Shown here one piece after another: positions 38,378 through 48,232 of a stretch of 64,000 nt of DNA. A program made the translations under genes and the position numbers. The stretch is from JBAXAM01 sp964213355 (GTDB lineage Bacteria > Pseudomonadota > Gammaproteobacteria > UBA9339). The stretch covers positions 30,187 through 94,186 of the forward strand of contig CAXOVY010000017.1 in NCBI GenBank assembly GCA_964213355.1, written 5' to 3'. The notes beneath the pieces are model-generated. The model worked only from the letters and a program-made list of their open reading frames with translations, was not told the origin of the DNA and did not search any database. Each line of letters begins with the position of its first letter. Position 1 is the first letter of the stretch.

Positions 38378-40993
38378 ATGCCAAATCCACTACCCAATCG
38401 ATCATTAATCTCAAACATCATCCCAAAAAGCAGTTTAGCACATTGTTTGCTGCTTTTTCTTTTTGGTGCGCTAATGCTCTCTATTCGCATCGTACCAATC
38501 TATACAAAAATATTTACTAACTGGCCTGGGGAATACGGCAATTATGTGAATTTTGCCGCTGATGACGCAGTATACCATATGCGATTTGTACACAACACTA
38601 CCCATCATTTTCCTTGGCGCGTTTTTTTTGACCCATTTACCCATTTTCCTTTTGGTAGTTATGTGGCCTTTGGTCCTCTATTTACTATCATTATTGCAAC
38701 TGTGGCCTTGATTGCTGGATTTGGTCATCCTAGCCCCGAATTAATTAATCATGTTAGCGCATATATACCACCAATTATGGCAATGCTCTGTTTAATTCCA
38801 GTATATTTTATTGTGCGCAAACTTTTCGGTAAAACACCAGCTATTATTAGCGCATTTATTTTAACATTTTCACCAGGAGAGTTTTTAGGTCGTTCAACAC
38901 TTGGATTTGTCGATAATCATGTTGCTGAGGTTTTATTTTCAACAACAACCTGCGCTTTCTTAATTTATGCACTAAACGCTGCAAAATCTCTCGATTTCAC
39001 TTTCCCACATATCAAACATCAAAACAGCCGCGCTACTTTAATTTACGGCTTACTTTGCGGCATCTCATTTGGTTTATTTATTTTAACGTGGCATGGCGCG
39101 CTATTGTTTGGCGCAATTTTTTTAATATTTTTTATTGCACAATTATTAATTGATCATACTAAAAACAATAATACTGATTATCTATTATTTTTGGCCAGCT
39201 CAACCTATATTCCACCAATAGTAATAGTTTTGCCTTATATGTTAATTACTCCATTAACACTATATCCAGCAAATAATGTTCCAATTCTAGCTGTGAGTTT
39301 TGCGATTTTTGCTGTTTGCTATTTATTACATATCGCACTTAAACATAACCAGTTAACAAGAAACCTATACCCCTTAGCGCTTGTTGCCATATTTGTTTTA
39401 ATGGTTTTTATTTTAAGTAGATTTTTTCCTCAAACTTCTGCTCTTATCTGCTATGGTTGTAAACTGTTGTTCCATCCAACTCCTGGAATGGCTACTATTT
39501 CTGAGGTACATCCAACCATTCTTAATTTTAATGGTGAAATTAGCGCACAATTGTTCTGGAACAATTTATTCTGGACAATGCCTCTAACTATTATTGGGAT
39601 AGGTTGCTTGGGTTATCGTATCCATAAAAACCAGCGTCCAGCGGAAGTTTTTTTATTTATTTGGACACTTATTATTATCGCGGCAACTTGTGCACAACTT
39701 CGTTTTAATTATTACTTAGCTATTAATGTTGCCTGTCTTTGCGGTTTATCTGTTTACCTTCTATTCAACCTAACAAGTTATTCAAATCCCACAAGAAAAT
39801 TTGATATAAAATTACAAAAATTTATTTTCTCGTTCCTTTTCTTCTTTATTGCTTTTCTTATTATTGACCCAATATTGCTGTCTTTAATAAACCGATCAAT
39901 ACCATCTGGTGTTCACATCACCCGTGAATGGTATAACACCTTAATATGGTTAAAAAACCATACCCCAAATCCACAAGGTAAAGTTGTCGATAAAAACTTT
40001 GACTATACTGCCGGATATTATCCAGTACCAAAAAATTTAAAAGCACACTGCAACTATCCAGAAAGCGCATATGGGGTAATGTCATGGTGGGACTTTGGAC
40101 ACCAAATCACTTACATTGCTGAGCGCATTCCCAATGCAACACCATTTCAAGACGGTGTTGTCGAAAAAGATGGCAAAACAGGTGCAGCGTTATTTTTTAC
40201 CACCACATCCGAAGAGCAGGCTGTCAGAAATCTCGAGGAAGTTGGTTCGAGATATATTATCGTCGACAAAGACATGGCTACTACAAAATTCATGGGTATG
40301 GGAGTTTGGAGTAACAACATTCAAGGCTGGCGTGAAATCAAGGATATTAAAATCACCCAAACTCTTAGCTTTAAAACACCAGTCGACTCACCAAAATTTT
40401 CACAATCAATGCTAGGTCAGCTTTTTTATAATGACGCTAATGGACTGCAGCATTTTCGTTTAATCTATGAAGACGAAGGTGGCTACTATGTCCAAATAAG
40501 GCGGGGCAAAATTGGCCAGAAACCACGTATCATAAACCTAAGCACCTATGAATTTCTTTTCAAAGATTATAACGAGGCCTTAAATACCACAAAAGCAGTA
40601 AATCAGCTTTTGTCAAATAAGGAACACACTGCTTTTGCCTATTTCGCACGTCCACCAGTAAAATCAGCAAAAATATTTGAAAAAGTAAAAGGAGCAATAA
40701 TTGATGGCAAAGTTCCAAATAATATTCCTGATAACACTCAAGTTAAGTTAAGGCTACAACTCAAAACAAAATATGACCGAATTTTTATTTACGAACAAAC
40801 AACAAAAGTGAATAATGGCAAATATAGTTTTGTTGTTCCTTATCCCACTACAAAAATGTACGGCAATGATTACAGTTATGATATTGAACCTGTTGGTAAT
40901 TATCAAATTCAAGTTAACGATAAAATCATTGGGGTTTTTGTACCAGAAAACACTGTAGTACTCGGCACAAGCATTAAAGCTACTGATTTTTAA
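38378..40993 (+). CDS. STT3/AglB-type oligosaccharyltransferase (GT66)
   Basis: This 871-residue protein has an N-terminal half with about 12-13 membrane segments and a C-terminal soluble half. The first acidic motif is in AADDAVYHMR (about 62-71). A second is in GFVDNHVAEV (about 175-184), and the catalytic-site WWDFG (570-574) replaces the usual WWDYG. These motifs define the STT3/PglB/AglB family, which transfers lipid-linked oligosaccharides to asparagine. Length is closer to archaeal AglB than to Campylobacter PglB. No glycan-assembly genes or flippase lie nearby, so the glycan source must be elsewhere. The gene is divergent from the host-attachment gene. Confidence 0.85.
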   Translation: MPNPLPNRSLISNIIPKSSLAHCLLLFLFGALMLSIRIVPIYTKIFTNWPGEYGNYVNFAADDAVYHMRFVHNTTHHFPWRVFFDPFTHFPFGSYVAFGPLFTIIIATVALIAGFGHPSPELINHVSAYIPPIMAMLCLIPVYFIVRKLFGKTPAIISAFILTFSPGEFLGRSTLGFVDNHVAEVLFSTTTCAFLIYALNAAKSLDFTFPHIKHQNSRATLIYGLLCGISFGLFILTWHGALLFGAIFLIFFIAQLLIDHTKNNNTDYLLFLASSTYIPPIVIVLPYMLITPLTLYPANNVPILAVSFAIFAVCYLLHIALKHNQLTRNLYPLALVAIFVLMVFILSRFFPQTSALICYGCKLLFHPTPGMATISEVHPTILNFNGEISAQLFWNNLFWTMPLTIIGIGCLGYRIHKNQRPAEVFLFIWTLIIIAATCAQLRFNYYLAINVACLCGLSVYLLFNLTSYSNPTRKFDIKLQKFIFSFLFFFIAFLIIDPILLSLINRSIPSGVHITREWYNTLIWLKNHTPNPQGKVVDKNFDYTAGYYPVPKNLKAHCNYPESAYGVMSWWDFGHQITYIAERIPNATPFQDGVVEKDGKTGAALFFTTTSEEQAVRNLEEVGSRYIIVDKDMATTKFMGMGVWSNNIQGWREIKDIKITQTLSFKTPVDSPKFSQSMLGQLFYNDANGLQHFRLIYEDEGGYYVQIRRGKIGQKPRIINLSTYEFLFKDYNEALNTTKAVNQLLSNKEHTAFAYFARPPVKSAKIFEKVKGAIIDGKVPNNIPDNTQVKLRLQLKTKYDRIFIYEQTTKVNNGKYSFVVPYPTTKMYGNDYSYDIEPVGNYQIQVNDKIIGVFVPENTVVLGTSIKATDF

Positions 40994-41135
40994 AACGCAA
41001 AAATATTTATTTACAGATCAAATGGTTGTAGTATTAACTTGACCTTTAACAAGATCGAGTCAATTTAAATATGATGATCTATTCCAGATAAGATAAAAGT
41101 TTAGTATGATTGCGCCACATTTTTTGGGGATTAAT

Positions 41136-41933
41136 ATGCGCTGTGTTTCTTTTTGCACAACCGAAAGTTATCATCTGGCTACAATTGCTGGTTTTTTTCG
41201 CGCCAAAGCTTATAACATTAAGCAATATCGCAAAGTACTGCATATTTCTTATCCTCCAAAAGAAGGAGATATTTTCATTTTTTCTTATGGCTGTTTTGTC
41301 ACTTGGGGTCTAAGTCGCAGCGAAGAAAAACAGCTACTTGAACAACTAAAACCTTTCTCAATTAATCCTCTGCCCACCATTGAAATCGGTCGCTTTGTTT
41401 ATCGCCATGGCGATCAGACTGAAATGGCAACCCATGGACGCTTTAATATCGATATTATTGTGCTAGAGTCAGAAAGCATGCAGCTGAAGCTTGCAATTTC
41501 CTATGGACTTGCTCAATCAATACAACTTGAATCATATGAAAGCGCAGTACAAAAAACCATTGAACAAAATGCACATTATCCAAAACAACTCGCTAAACAA
41601 GGCCACATTCATCTATCCCAAAAAGAAATCTCGCGCTGCATGGGACAAATTTTTCTCGCACGCAGTTCAATTAATTTAAATAGCGAATATCTAGCAGCTC
41701 CAGAGTATTTTTGGGAGCATCCAAGTCTTGAAGATTATTACAACATTAGCGAAAAATTCTTGGATATTCCACGACGCGTTTCGACACTCAACCAAAAGCT
41801 TGATGTTCTCCACGAGCTATTTGATATGCTAAGCAGCCAACTGCAACATCGCCACTCAAATATACTCGAAAGCATTATTATTATCTTGATCGTTGTTGAG
41901 ATCGTAATTAGTTTGATTGCTTTTATAAAATAA
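41136..41933 (+). CDS. RMD1/YagE-family protein (DUF155)
   Basis: The 265-residue protein contains IFIFSYGCFVTWGLS and EVIKFYSEYL-like spacing in SSINLNSEYLAAPEYFW, then VSTLNQKLDVLHELFDMLSS and a C-terminal hydrophobic segment. This order matches the RMD1/YagE family (DUF155), which in yeast includes mitochondrial proteins tied to translation and nuclear positioning. ATG 41136 is preceded by GGGGA at 5 bases and fits better than the ATG at 41106. kbl begins 20 bases after its stop. The function in bacteria is not known to me. Confidence 0.8.
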   Translation: MRCVSFCTTESYHLATIAGFFRAKAYNIKQYRKVLHISYPPKEGDIFIFSYGCFVTWGLSRSEEKQLLEQLKPFSINPLPTIEIGRFVYRHGDQTEMATHGRFNIDIIVLESESMQLKLAISYGLAQSIQLESYESAVQKTIEQNAHYPKQLAKQGHIHLSQKEISRCMGQIFLARSSINLNSEYLAAPEYFWEHPSLEDYYNISEKFLDIPRRVSTLNQKLDVLHELFDMLSSQLQHRHSNILESIIIILIVVEIVISLIAFIK

Positions 41934-41953
41934 CTTTATGAGGATACTACTTT

Positions 41954-43144
41954 ATGACAAATAAATTTGGCAATTACTTAAATGAAGAATTAAAAAAACT
42001 TCAAGAAGCTGGGCTCTACAAACAAGAGCGTATTATTACCACGCCTCAAGGGGCAATAATAAAAACCTCTAATAACACAGAAGTAATTAATATGTGTGCC
42101 AATAATTATTTGGGATTATCTAACAATCAGGATTTGGCCGCTGCTGCAAAAAAAGCATTAGATAAATATGGATTTGGTTTGTCATCCGTACGTTTTATCT
42201 GCGGCACACAAGACATCCATAAAGAATTAGAAAAACGTCTGAGCCAATTTTTGGGGATGGAAGATACCATCCTTTACTCATCATGTTTTGATGCTAATGG
42301 CGGATTATTTGAAGCATTGCTTGCCCCAGAAGATGCAGTGATCAGCGACAGTTTAAATCATGCCAGCATTATTGATGGCGTACGCTTATGCAAGGCACAA
42401 AGATTTCGTTATAACACCAATGATATGTCAGATTTAGAGTTTAAACTTAAAGAAGCCAAAAACTGTCGTTATAAAATGATTGTTACTGATGGTGTATTTT
42501 CCATGGATGGCACTATTGCTAACTTACCCGCAATTTGTGAGCTAGCTGCTCAGTACGACGCACTGGTAACAGTCGATGATTCACATGCGGTCGGTTTTAT
42601 GGGTGAAAATGGTCGCGGCACACATGAACACAACAACGTTATGGGCAAAGTTGACATCATAACCGGAACACTAGGCAAAGCTTTAGGCGGCGCATCTGGT
42701 GGTTATACTAGTGGAAAAAAAGAAGTGATTGACTGGCTAAGACAAAAATCACGACCATATTTATTTTCAAACACTCTAGCTCCAATGATTGCTGCTACCT
42801 CCATTAAAGTTCTCGATTTACTTGAGGGCAGTTCTACGTTGCGTAAAAAATTGAAAGATAATGCGGCTTATTTTAGAAAAGGATTACAGGAGCTCGGATT
42901 TAACATTACTCCAGGAGAACACCCAATTATTCCTGTAATGCTAGGTGATGCAAAACTTGCAAAAACCATGGCCGATAAATTACTCACCGAAGGTATTTAT
43001 GTGATCGGATTTTCTTATCCAGTAGTACCAGAAGGCAAAGCTCGAATTCGCACGCAAGTTTCTGCTGCACATGAAAAGATGCATCTAGATAAGGCTCTAC
43101 TTGCTTTTGCCAAGATTGGAAAAGCTTTAGAAATCATTAAATAA
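41954..43144 (+). CDS. kbl: 2-amino-3-ketobutyrate CoA ligase (glycine C-acetyltransferase)
   Basis: Kbl splits 2-amino-3-ketobutyrate with CoA into glycine and acetyl-CoA, the second step of threonine breakdown. The 396-residue PLP enzyme has [36 protein letters not shown] and the PLP-lysine motif [15 protein letters not shown]. Length matches E. coli (398). It lies 3 bases before tdh, forming the classic kbl-tdh operon, and follows the RMD1-type gene closely. Confidence 0.96.
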   Translation: MTNKFGNYLNEELKKLQEAGLYKQERIITTPQGAIIKTSNNTEVINMCANNYLGLSNNQDLAAAAKKALDKYGFGLSSVRFICGTQDIHKELEKRLSQFLGMEDTILYSSCFDANGGLFEALLAPEDAVISDSLNHASIIDGVRLCKAQRFRYNTNDMSDLEFKLKEAKNCRYKMIVTDGVFSMDGTIANLPAICELAAQYDALVTVDDSHAVGFMGENGRGTHEHNNVMGKVDIITGTLGKALGGASGGYTSGKKEVIDWLRQKSRPYLFSNTLAPMIAATSIKVLDLLEGSSTLRKKLKDNAAYFRKGLQELGFNITPGEHPIIPVMLGDAKLAKTMADKLLTEGIYVIGFSYPVVPEGKARIRTQVSAAHEKMHLDKALLAFAKIGKALEIIK

Positions 43145-43147
43145 ATT

Positions 43148-44185
43148 TTGGAGAAAAAAATGAAGTCACTAGCAAAACTAAAAAAAGAAGTGGGTTTATG
43201 GATGCAAGATGCACAGGTGCCAGAAATCGGACCCAATGATGTTTTAATTAAAATTAAAAAAACCGCAATCTGCGGCACTGACGTTCATATATATAATTGG
43301 GATGAATGGTCACAAAAAACCATTAAAATACCAATGATTATTGGACACGAATTTGTTGGTGAAATTGCTGACATGGGTGAAGGAGTAACTAATTTTAAAC
43401 TAGGAGATCGCGTTTCCGGTGAAGGACATATTGCTTGTGGTTCTTGCCGCAACTGCAAAGCTGGTCGCAGACATTTATGTCGCAAAAACATTGGCGTTGG
43501 TGTTACCCGCCCGGGATGTTTTGCTGAATATTTATCCATACCTGCAGTAAATGCTTATCCAATTCCTCCAGAAATTAGTGACGATCTTGCATCAATTTTT
43601 GATCCGTTCGGTAATGCCGCACATGTTGCTCTGTCTTTTGACTTGGTTGGTGAAGACGTATTAATTACCGGAGCTGGACTAATCGGTTTGATGTCTGCTG
43701 TTATCGCTCGTCATGTCGGTGCACGCCATATTGTTATTACCGATGTAAATGACTATCGACTCGAGTTAGCGCGAAAAATGGGTTTCAACCAAGCTATCAA
43801 TATCAAACATACCTCCGTAGAAAAAGCCATGAAAGACCTGAATATGCAAGAAGGTTTCGGTGTTGGTTTTGAAATGTCTGGTAACAGCCAAGCTTTTAAT
43901 ATAATGCTAGAACATATGAATCACGCAGGCAAAATTGCATTACTTGGTTTTCTACCACAATCAACAACGATCGATTGGAATAAAATTATTATGAAGGGCT
44001 TACTGGTCAAAGGTATTTACGGCCGCGAAATGTTTGAAACCTGGTATAAAATGGTTGCTATGCTACAAAGTGGATTAAACATTGATCCAATTATAACCCA
44101 TCACTTTACCGCTCGTGATTTTATCAAAGGCTTTGAAATAATGCGTTCTGGCAACAGCGGTAAAGTGATTTTGGATTGGGAGTAA
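43148..44185 (+). CDS. tdh: L-threonine 3-dehydrogenase
   Basis: Tdh oxidises L-threonine to 2-amino-3-ketobutyrate with NAD+, feeding Kbl. The 345-residue medium-chain dehydrogenase has the catalytic zinc region [13 protein letters not shown] and GHEFVGEI, the structural zinc cysteines in [15 protein letters not shown], and the NAD-binding [10 protein letters not shown]. Length matches E. coli (341). It is the second gene of kbl-tdh. The pair lets threonine serve as a source of glycine and acetyl-CoA. Confidence 0.96.
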   Translation: MEKKMKSLAKLKKEVGLWMQDAQVPEIGPNDVLIKIKKTAICGTDVHIYNWDEWSQKTIKIPMIIGHEFVGEIADMGEGVTNFKLGDRVSGEGHIACGSCRNCKAGRRHLCRKNIGVGVTRPGCFAEYLSIPAVNAYPIPPEISDDLASIFDPFGNAAHVALSFDLVGEDVLITGAGLIGLMSAVIARHVGARHIVITDVNDYRLELARKMGFNQAINIKHTSVEKAMKDLNMQEGFGVGFEMSGNSQAFNIMLEHMNHAGKIALLGFLPQSTTIDWNKIIMKGLLVKGIYGREMFETWYKMVAMLQSGLNIDPIITHHFTARDFIKGFEIMRSGNSGKVILDWE

Positions 44186-44189
44186 TAAT

Positions 44190-44618
44190 TTAAAAATACC
44201 TAAGCAATACTTTAAGCTTTCGAAAATCGTCTTCTTTCACCATAGCGTCTTTTGCGATGGGAACGACAATTTTTAAAAACTTTTTTGCAGAAATAAAATT
44301 TAATACGATTAAGTAATTAGAAATAAAGAGGGGCTTACTAAGAAGCACTTGCTCCACATCTTCGGATCTGTTTTTTAAATACCAACTGCCGCTACCATTT
44401 TGCCATAACTCAACTATTGCTCGAAAACTATTGCGTAATGCATAAATTCTCAGCACCATTATCGAATGTACTAAAACACAAACCACAAAAGCTATTTTTC
44501 CCCAAAAAACAAACGGCATAAAACCAATACAAAATATAGCGCCCATATGCATAAACAAAAAAAGCATGCATAATGTCCAAGATTTTTGTAATTGAAATTT
44601 TGACGATAATATATTCAT
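44190..44618 (-). CDS. YgfX-like small membrane protein
   Basis: The 142-residue protein has two close hydrophobic segments (about 14-34 and 36-58), then a soluble tail containing IVELWQNGSGSWYLKNR and LNFISAKKFLKIVVPIAKD. This layout of two helices, a Trp-containing beta region and a short basic end resembles YgfX (CptA, PF07254), the membrane partner of the SdhE/CptB flavinylation factor. No sdhE gene is near. The identification rests on pattern only and is moderate. It converges with tdh and diverges from the DUF4389 gene. Confidence 0.5.
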   Translation of the reverse strand: MNILSSKFQLQKSWTLCMLFLFMHMGAIFCIGFMPFVFWGKIAFVVCVLVHSIMVLRIYALRNSFRAIVELWQNGSGSWYLKNRSEDVEQVLLSKPLFISNYLIVLNFISAKKFLKIVVPIAKDAMVKEDDFRKLKVLLRYF

Positions 44619-44678
44619 TGTTTATCCAAAAGTATGATAAAATCGTCATTATCAACTTATAAGTAAAAAGGAGCAAAT

Positions 44679-44948
44679 ATGGATAACCTAAAGGAAAAAC
44701 TACTGGTAAAAGACAAGTGGTTGCGTGGATTGTTTATGTTGTTTTTTATAGTCATCAAATATCTTGTGTCATGGCTTATTGTTTTGATTGCATTATTTCA
44801 ATTTGTTGTCGATTTACTGATGGGCAAACCAAACGACAAACTTATGGCTTTTACTAAACACTTAAACACTTATCTTTTACAAATCGTAAATTTTTTAACT
44901 TTCAATTCCGAAAAAAAGCCTTTTCCATTTGCCAACTGGCCCAACTAA
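44679..44948 (+). CDS. DUF4389-family small membrane protein
   Basis: The 89-residue protein has one long hydrophobic stretch (about 17-48, WLRGLFMLFFIVIKYLVSW onward) followed by MGKPNDKLMAFTKHLNTYLLQI and a conserved Phe-Pro tail (KPFPFANWPN). This fits DUF4389 (PF14333), a family of unknown function. AAAGGAG lies just before ATG 44679. The last 4 bases overlap the alr gene tail-to-tail. Confidence 0.75.
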   Translation: MDNLKEKLLVKDKWLRGLFMLFFIVIKYLVSWLIVLIALFQFVVDLLMGKPNDKLMAFTKHLNTYLLQIVNFLTFNSEKKPFPFANWPN

Positions 44949-46054
44949 AAAATTAAATTAATATCCACGCTACGCTGATAAAACTGATAATGCACGCGTG
45001 AGGTTAACCGACAAAAAAGCTCATACGAGATCTCACCTGCGTTTGCGGCTATTTCTTCTACCGGTAGCCCTTTGCCCCATAAGATTACTGATGAGCCAAT
45101 TTTTGCCTTTGGTACTTTGCGCAAATCAATTCCGATCATATCCATTGCTACTCGCCCAACCAACTGCGTACGTATACCGTTAACTAAAACTGGCGTTCCA
45201 AATCTGGCATTACGTGGATAACCATGCCCATAGCCTATTGAGATAGTTCCAACTTTCATTTTTTCAGGACAGCTAAAGGTGCTGCCATAACCTACGCTTG
45301 CACCTTTTTCAAGCTCATGAATAGTTATTATGCGCGAAGTAAGCGTCATTACTGGTTTTAAATTTAATTCTGGTCCGCTTTTACCATCAAAAGGTGAGGC
45401 TCCATATAACGCAATTCCCGGGCGTATCCAATGAACATGAGATTTCGGCCAACCAAAAATTGCGGCAGAATTAGCCATACACCATTCACCTTCTAAATTA
45501 GCTACAATCTGCTCAAAACAAACAATTTGCTTGGCTGTTTTGTTATTTTTAACATTATCAGCATCGGAAAAGTGTGTCATTAATCGTAATGGCTTCTGCA
45601 CCATTTTATTTTGCACTAGCCTTTGATAAGCTTCTTGAACTTGATGGGACTGAAAACCTAAACGATGCATGCCCGTATCGATTTTAAGCCAAATGCCTAG
45701 TGGTCGCGATAATTTGGCTTTTTCTAAGATTTCTATCTGCGCAAAATTATGAACCGAGCACTCAAAATTATATTTTTCAATTACACTTAATTCTTCAGCA
45801 TCAAAAAAACCAGTCAAAATTACAATCGTTTTTTTTACTCCAGCATTATAGAGCTGCAGTGCCTCATGCAAAAACATAACACCAAAAGCATCGACATCAT
45901 GCTCCAAACTTTTAGCAACTTCGACCACGCCATGACCATAAGCATTAGACTTTATCATAACTAGAATATTGCTTCTTGGCGTGGCAGTTTTAATCGTGCG
46001 TAAATTATGGTGTAGCGCTTCTAGGTCGATATGGGCAACAGTTGAATGATTCAT
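44945..46054 (-). CDS. alr: Alanine racemase
   Basis: The enzyme interconverts L- and D-alanine for peptidoglycan. The 369-residue PLP enzyme has the PLP lysine K35 in MIKSNAYGHGV, and the second catalytic base Tyr in ASVGYGSTFSCP (about 252-263). RPGIALYGASPF and VAMDMIGIDL are conserved. It begins 5 bases after the dnaB stop, so dnaB-alr are co-transcribed, as in other gammaproteobacteria. Confidence 0.96.
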   Translation of the reverse strand: MNHSTVAHIDLEALHHNLRTIKTATPRSNILVMIKSNAYGHGVVEVAKSLEHDVDAFGVMFLHEALQLYNAGVKKTIVILTGFFDAEELSVIEKYNFECSVHNFAQIEILEKAKLSRPLGIWLKIDTGMHRLGFQSHQVQEAYQRLVQNKMVQKPLRLMTHFSDADNVKNNKTAKQIVCFEQIVANLEGEWCMANSAAIFGWPKSHVHWIRPGIALYGASPFDGKSGPELNLKPVMTLTSRIITIHELEKGASVGYGSTFSCPEKMKVGTISIGYGHGYPRNARFGTPVLVNGIRTQLVGRVAMDMIGIDLRKVPKAKIGSSVILWGKGLPVEEIAANAGEISYELFCRLTSRVHYQFYQRSVDINLIF

Positions 46055-46059
46055 GACTC

Positions 46060-47451
46060 TTATTCCGCCGAATAATTTGACAAAGCAATATTTTCAAATC
46101 GAGTATATTGCCCCAAGAATGTTAATTTTACCTTACCAATTGGACCATTACGCTGCTTGGCAATAATTATTTCAGCAATACCTTTATCGGGACTATCTTC
46201 ATGATAAACTTCATCACGATAAATAAAAATAATTAAATCTGCATCTTGCTCAATTGCTCCTGACTCACGCAGATCTGACATCTGCGGACGTTTATCGGTA
46301 CGCTGTTCTAAACTTCGATTGAGCTGCGATAAAGCAAGTATTGGTACGTTTAATTCTTTTGCCAGTGCTTTTAAGGTGCGCGAAATTTCAGTAATTTCAC
46401 CAACACGACCCTCTTTAAATCCTGGAACATGCATGAGCTGTAAATAGTCAACAACAATTAATCCAATATCTTTATTAACGCGTGCAATTCGCCTCGCGCG
46501 TGCACGTAGTTCAGCCGGACTCATTGACGGTGTATCATCAATATATAAAGTGGCCTCAGACAACATTTCAACTGCTGAATTCAGGCGAGGCCAATCTTCA
46601 TCGTGCAATTTACCAGTACGAACTTTATGCTGATCGATATGCCCAAGCGAAGACATCATACGCATTGCTAAAGACTCACCTGGCATTTCCATACTAAACA
46701 CTAAAACTGCTTTTTTGCCCTTGATCGCAGCATGTTCTGCAATATTCATAGCTAGAGTGGTTTTACCCATTGATGGCCGACCGGCAACAATTACAAAATC
46801 TCCTTTTTGTAGTCCAGAAGTCATTTCATCCAAATCAGCAAAACCAGTAGATATGCCCGTTATAGCGTCTTCTGAATGATAGAGAACATCAATACGCTCA
46901 GCAGCTTTAGCAAGTAAACTGCTAATATCAACCGGACCTTGTCCACGTGAGCGTTGCTCCGCAATTTTAAAAACTTTACCTTCAGCCGTATCGAGAATTT
47001 CTTTGGCTTCGCGTCCTTCTGGGTTAAAAGCAAGCGCAGCAATTTCTCCAGAAACTTCGATTAATTGACGAAGTACAGATCGTTCACGCACAATTTCGGC
47101 ATAAGCGGCAATATTTGCAACGGTTGGCGTATTTTTAGCCAGCTCAAAAAGATAAATTTCTCCACCAGCATTTTCTAACTCACCAACGGCTTTTAGGGAT
47201 TCTGCTAGGGTTAATACATCGAAGGGTTGATTGCGCCTACCCAGGTTTTCCATAACTTGAAAAATCAGGCGGTGACCTGGACGATAAAAATCATCTTCTT
47301 TGACCAGCTCTACTACCTTATCCCAAGAAGTATTGTCGAGCATTAAACCACCCAAAACTGATTGCTCAGCTTCAATTGAGTGCGGAGGAACTTTAAGTTC
47401 CTCAATTTTTTTATCTTTAACGCTCTTCGGTTTTTTTGTGATGGTGGACAT
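46060..47451 (-). CDS. dnaB: Replicative DNA helicase DnaB
   Basis: DnaB is the hexameric 5'-to-3' helicase of the replication fork. The 463-residue protein has the N-terminal domain (SIEAEQSVLGGLMLDN), Walker A GRPSMGKTTLAM, the Walker B region LIVVDYLQLM and the C-terminal SDLRESGAIEQDADLI with the arginine finger region. No intein is seen. It lies between rplI and alr; a single REP-like arm sits just upstream at 47474-47499. Confidence 0.97.
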   Translation of the reverse strand: MSTITKKPKSVKDKKIEELKVPPHSIEAEQSVLGGLMLDNTSWDKVVELVKEDDFYRPGHRLIFQVMENLGRRNQPFDVLTLAESLKAVGELENAGGEIYLFELAKNTPTVANIAAYAEIVRERSVLRQLIEVSGEIAALAFNPEGREAKEILDTAEGKVFKIAEQRSRGQGPVDISSLLAKAAERIDVLYHSEDAITGISTGFADLDEMTSGLQKGDFVIVAGRPSMGKTTLAMNIAEHAAIKGKKAVLVFSMEMPGESLAMRMMSSLGHIDQHKVRTGKLHDEDWPRLNSAVEMLSEATLYIDDTPSMSPAELRARARRIARVNKDIGLIVVDYLQLMHVPGFKEGRVGEITEISRTLKALAKELNVPILALSQLNRSLEQRTDKRPQMSDLRESGAIEQDADLIIFIYRDEVYHEDSPDKGIAEIIIAKQRNGPIGKVKLTFLGQYTRFENIALSNYSAE

Positions 47452-47473
47452 AAAAAATAAACGAAAACAGAAA

Positions 47474-47499
47474 TGCCGGCTAAAGTCTGCGCCTACCGG
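47474..47499. repeat. Single REP-like arm
   Basis: The sequence GGCTAAAGTCTGCGCCTACC matches the right arm of the REP-like doublet at 8105-8129 (GGCTGAAGCCTGCGCCTACC) with two differences. It lies in the short gap between rplI and dnaB. Confidence 0.6.
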
Positions 47500-47520
47500 T
47501 AAGAAGTCGCGCTTTCGATT

Positions 47521-47973
47521 CTACTCTTTATCCGCAACAACATTAACTTTAATCTTCGCCGTTACATCTGTATGTAACAATAAGGTGACTTCGTACTCAC
47601 CGGTATGACGTATTGGACCTTGTGGTAAACTAACTTCGCTCTTTTTAACATCAAAACCAAGATCTTTAAGCGAGCTTGCAATAGTGCTAGCTGAGATTGA
47701 ACCAAATAATTTCCCTTCTTCAGTAGCCTTAGAAGAAACAATAATAACCGTGTCCGCTAATTTAGTAGCACGTTCTTGCGCAAGTGCCAATATTTCTACT
47801 GCATGTTTCTCTAATTCAACCCGCAACTTGGCAAATTTTTCAAGATTAGTCGCTGTCGCCATAACTGCCTTGCCATAAGGTATTAAATAATTACGTGCAT
47901 GACCAGCTTTGACAGAAACTTTTTCGCCAATATTGCCTAAATTTCTAACTTTCTCTAAAAGAATAATTTCCAT
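47521..47973 (-). CDS. rplI: 50S ribosomal protein L9
   Basis: The 150-residue protein begins MEIILLEKVRNLGNIGEKVS and contains VKAGHARNYLIPYGKAV, the L9 signature. A long connecting helix and C-terminal domain (GKLFGSISASTIA) follow. Length equals E. coli L9 (149). It is third in the rpsF-rpsR-rplI order, with dnaB next. Confidence 0.97.
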   Translation of the reverse strand: MEIILLEKVRNLGNIGEKVSVKAGHARNYLIPYGKAVMATATNLEKFAKLRVELEKHAVEILALAQERATKLADTVIIVSSKATEEGKLFGSISASTIASSLKDLGFDVKKSEVSLPQGPIRHTGEYEVTLLLHTDVTAKIKVNVVADKE

Positions 47974-47998
47974 CTTTCGCCCCTGTATTCAAAATTTT

Positions 47999-48211
47999 TT
48001 AGTGTTGATCTGTATATGGTAACAATGCCAAATATCTTGCCAATTTTATTGCCCGAGACACATCTCTTTGTTTACGTGGTGGCATATTGGTAATACGTCC
48101 TGGAATAATACGACCACTTTCTAAAACGTAAGACTTTAGCGCCTCGACGTTTTTATAATCAATTTCTTGATCTTTGTTATAAGAATCCACACTTGCCTTG
48201 TTACTTGCCAT
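47999..48211 (-). CDS. rpsR: 30S ribosomal protein S18
   Basis: The 70-residue protein has [41 protein letters not shown] and a C-terminal His, which identify S18. The N-terminus is shorter and lacks the usual RRRKFCRF stretch of E. coli S18, having [15 protein letters not shown] instead. PPRKQRD replaces the usual AKYQRQ. It lies between rpsF and rplI. Confidence 0.95.
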   Translation of the reverse strand: MASNKASVDSYNKDQEIDYKNVEALKSYVLESGRIIPGRITNMPPRKQRDVSRAIKLARYLALLPYTDQH

Positions 48212-48232
48212 AATTCTTACCCCTATAAAATA

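Noticed and set aside
44428..44676. An 82-codon minus-strand frame overlapping the YgfX-like gene
   Set aside because: It shares bases with a better frame, and its residues are an out-of-frame reading of the same membrane segments.
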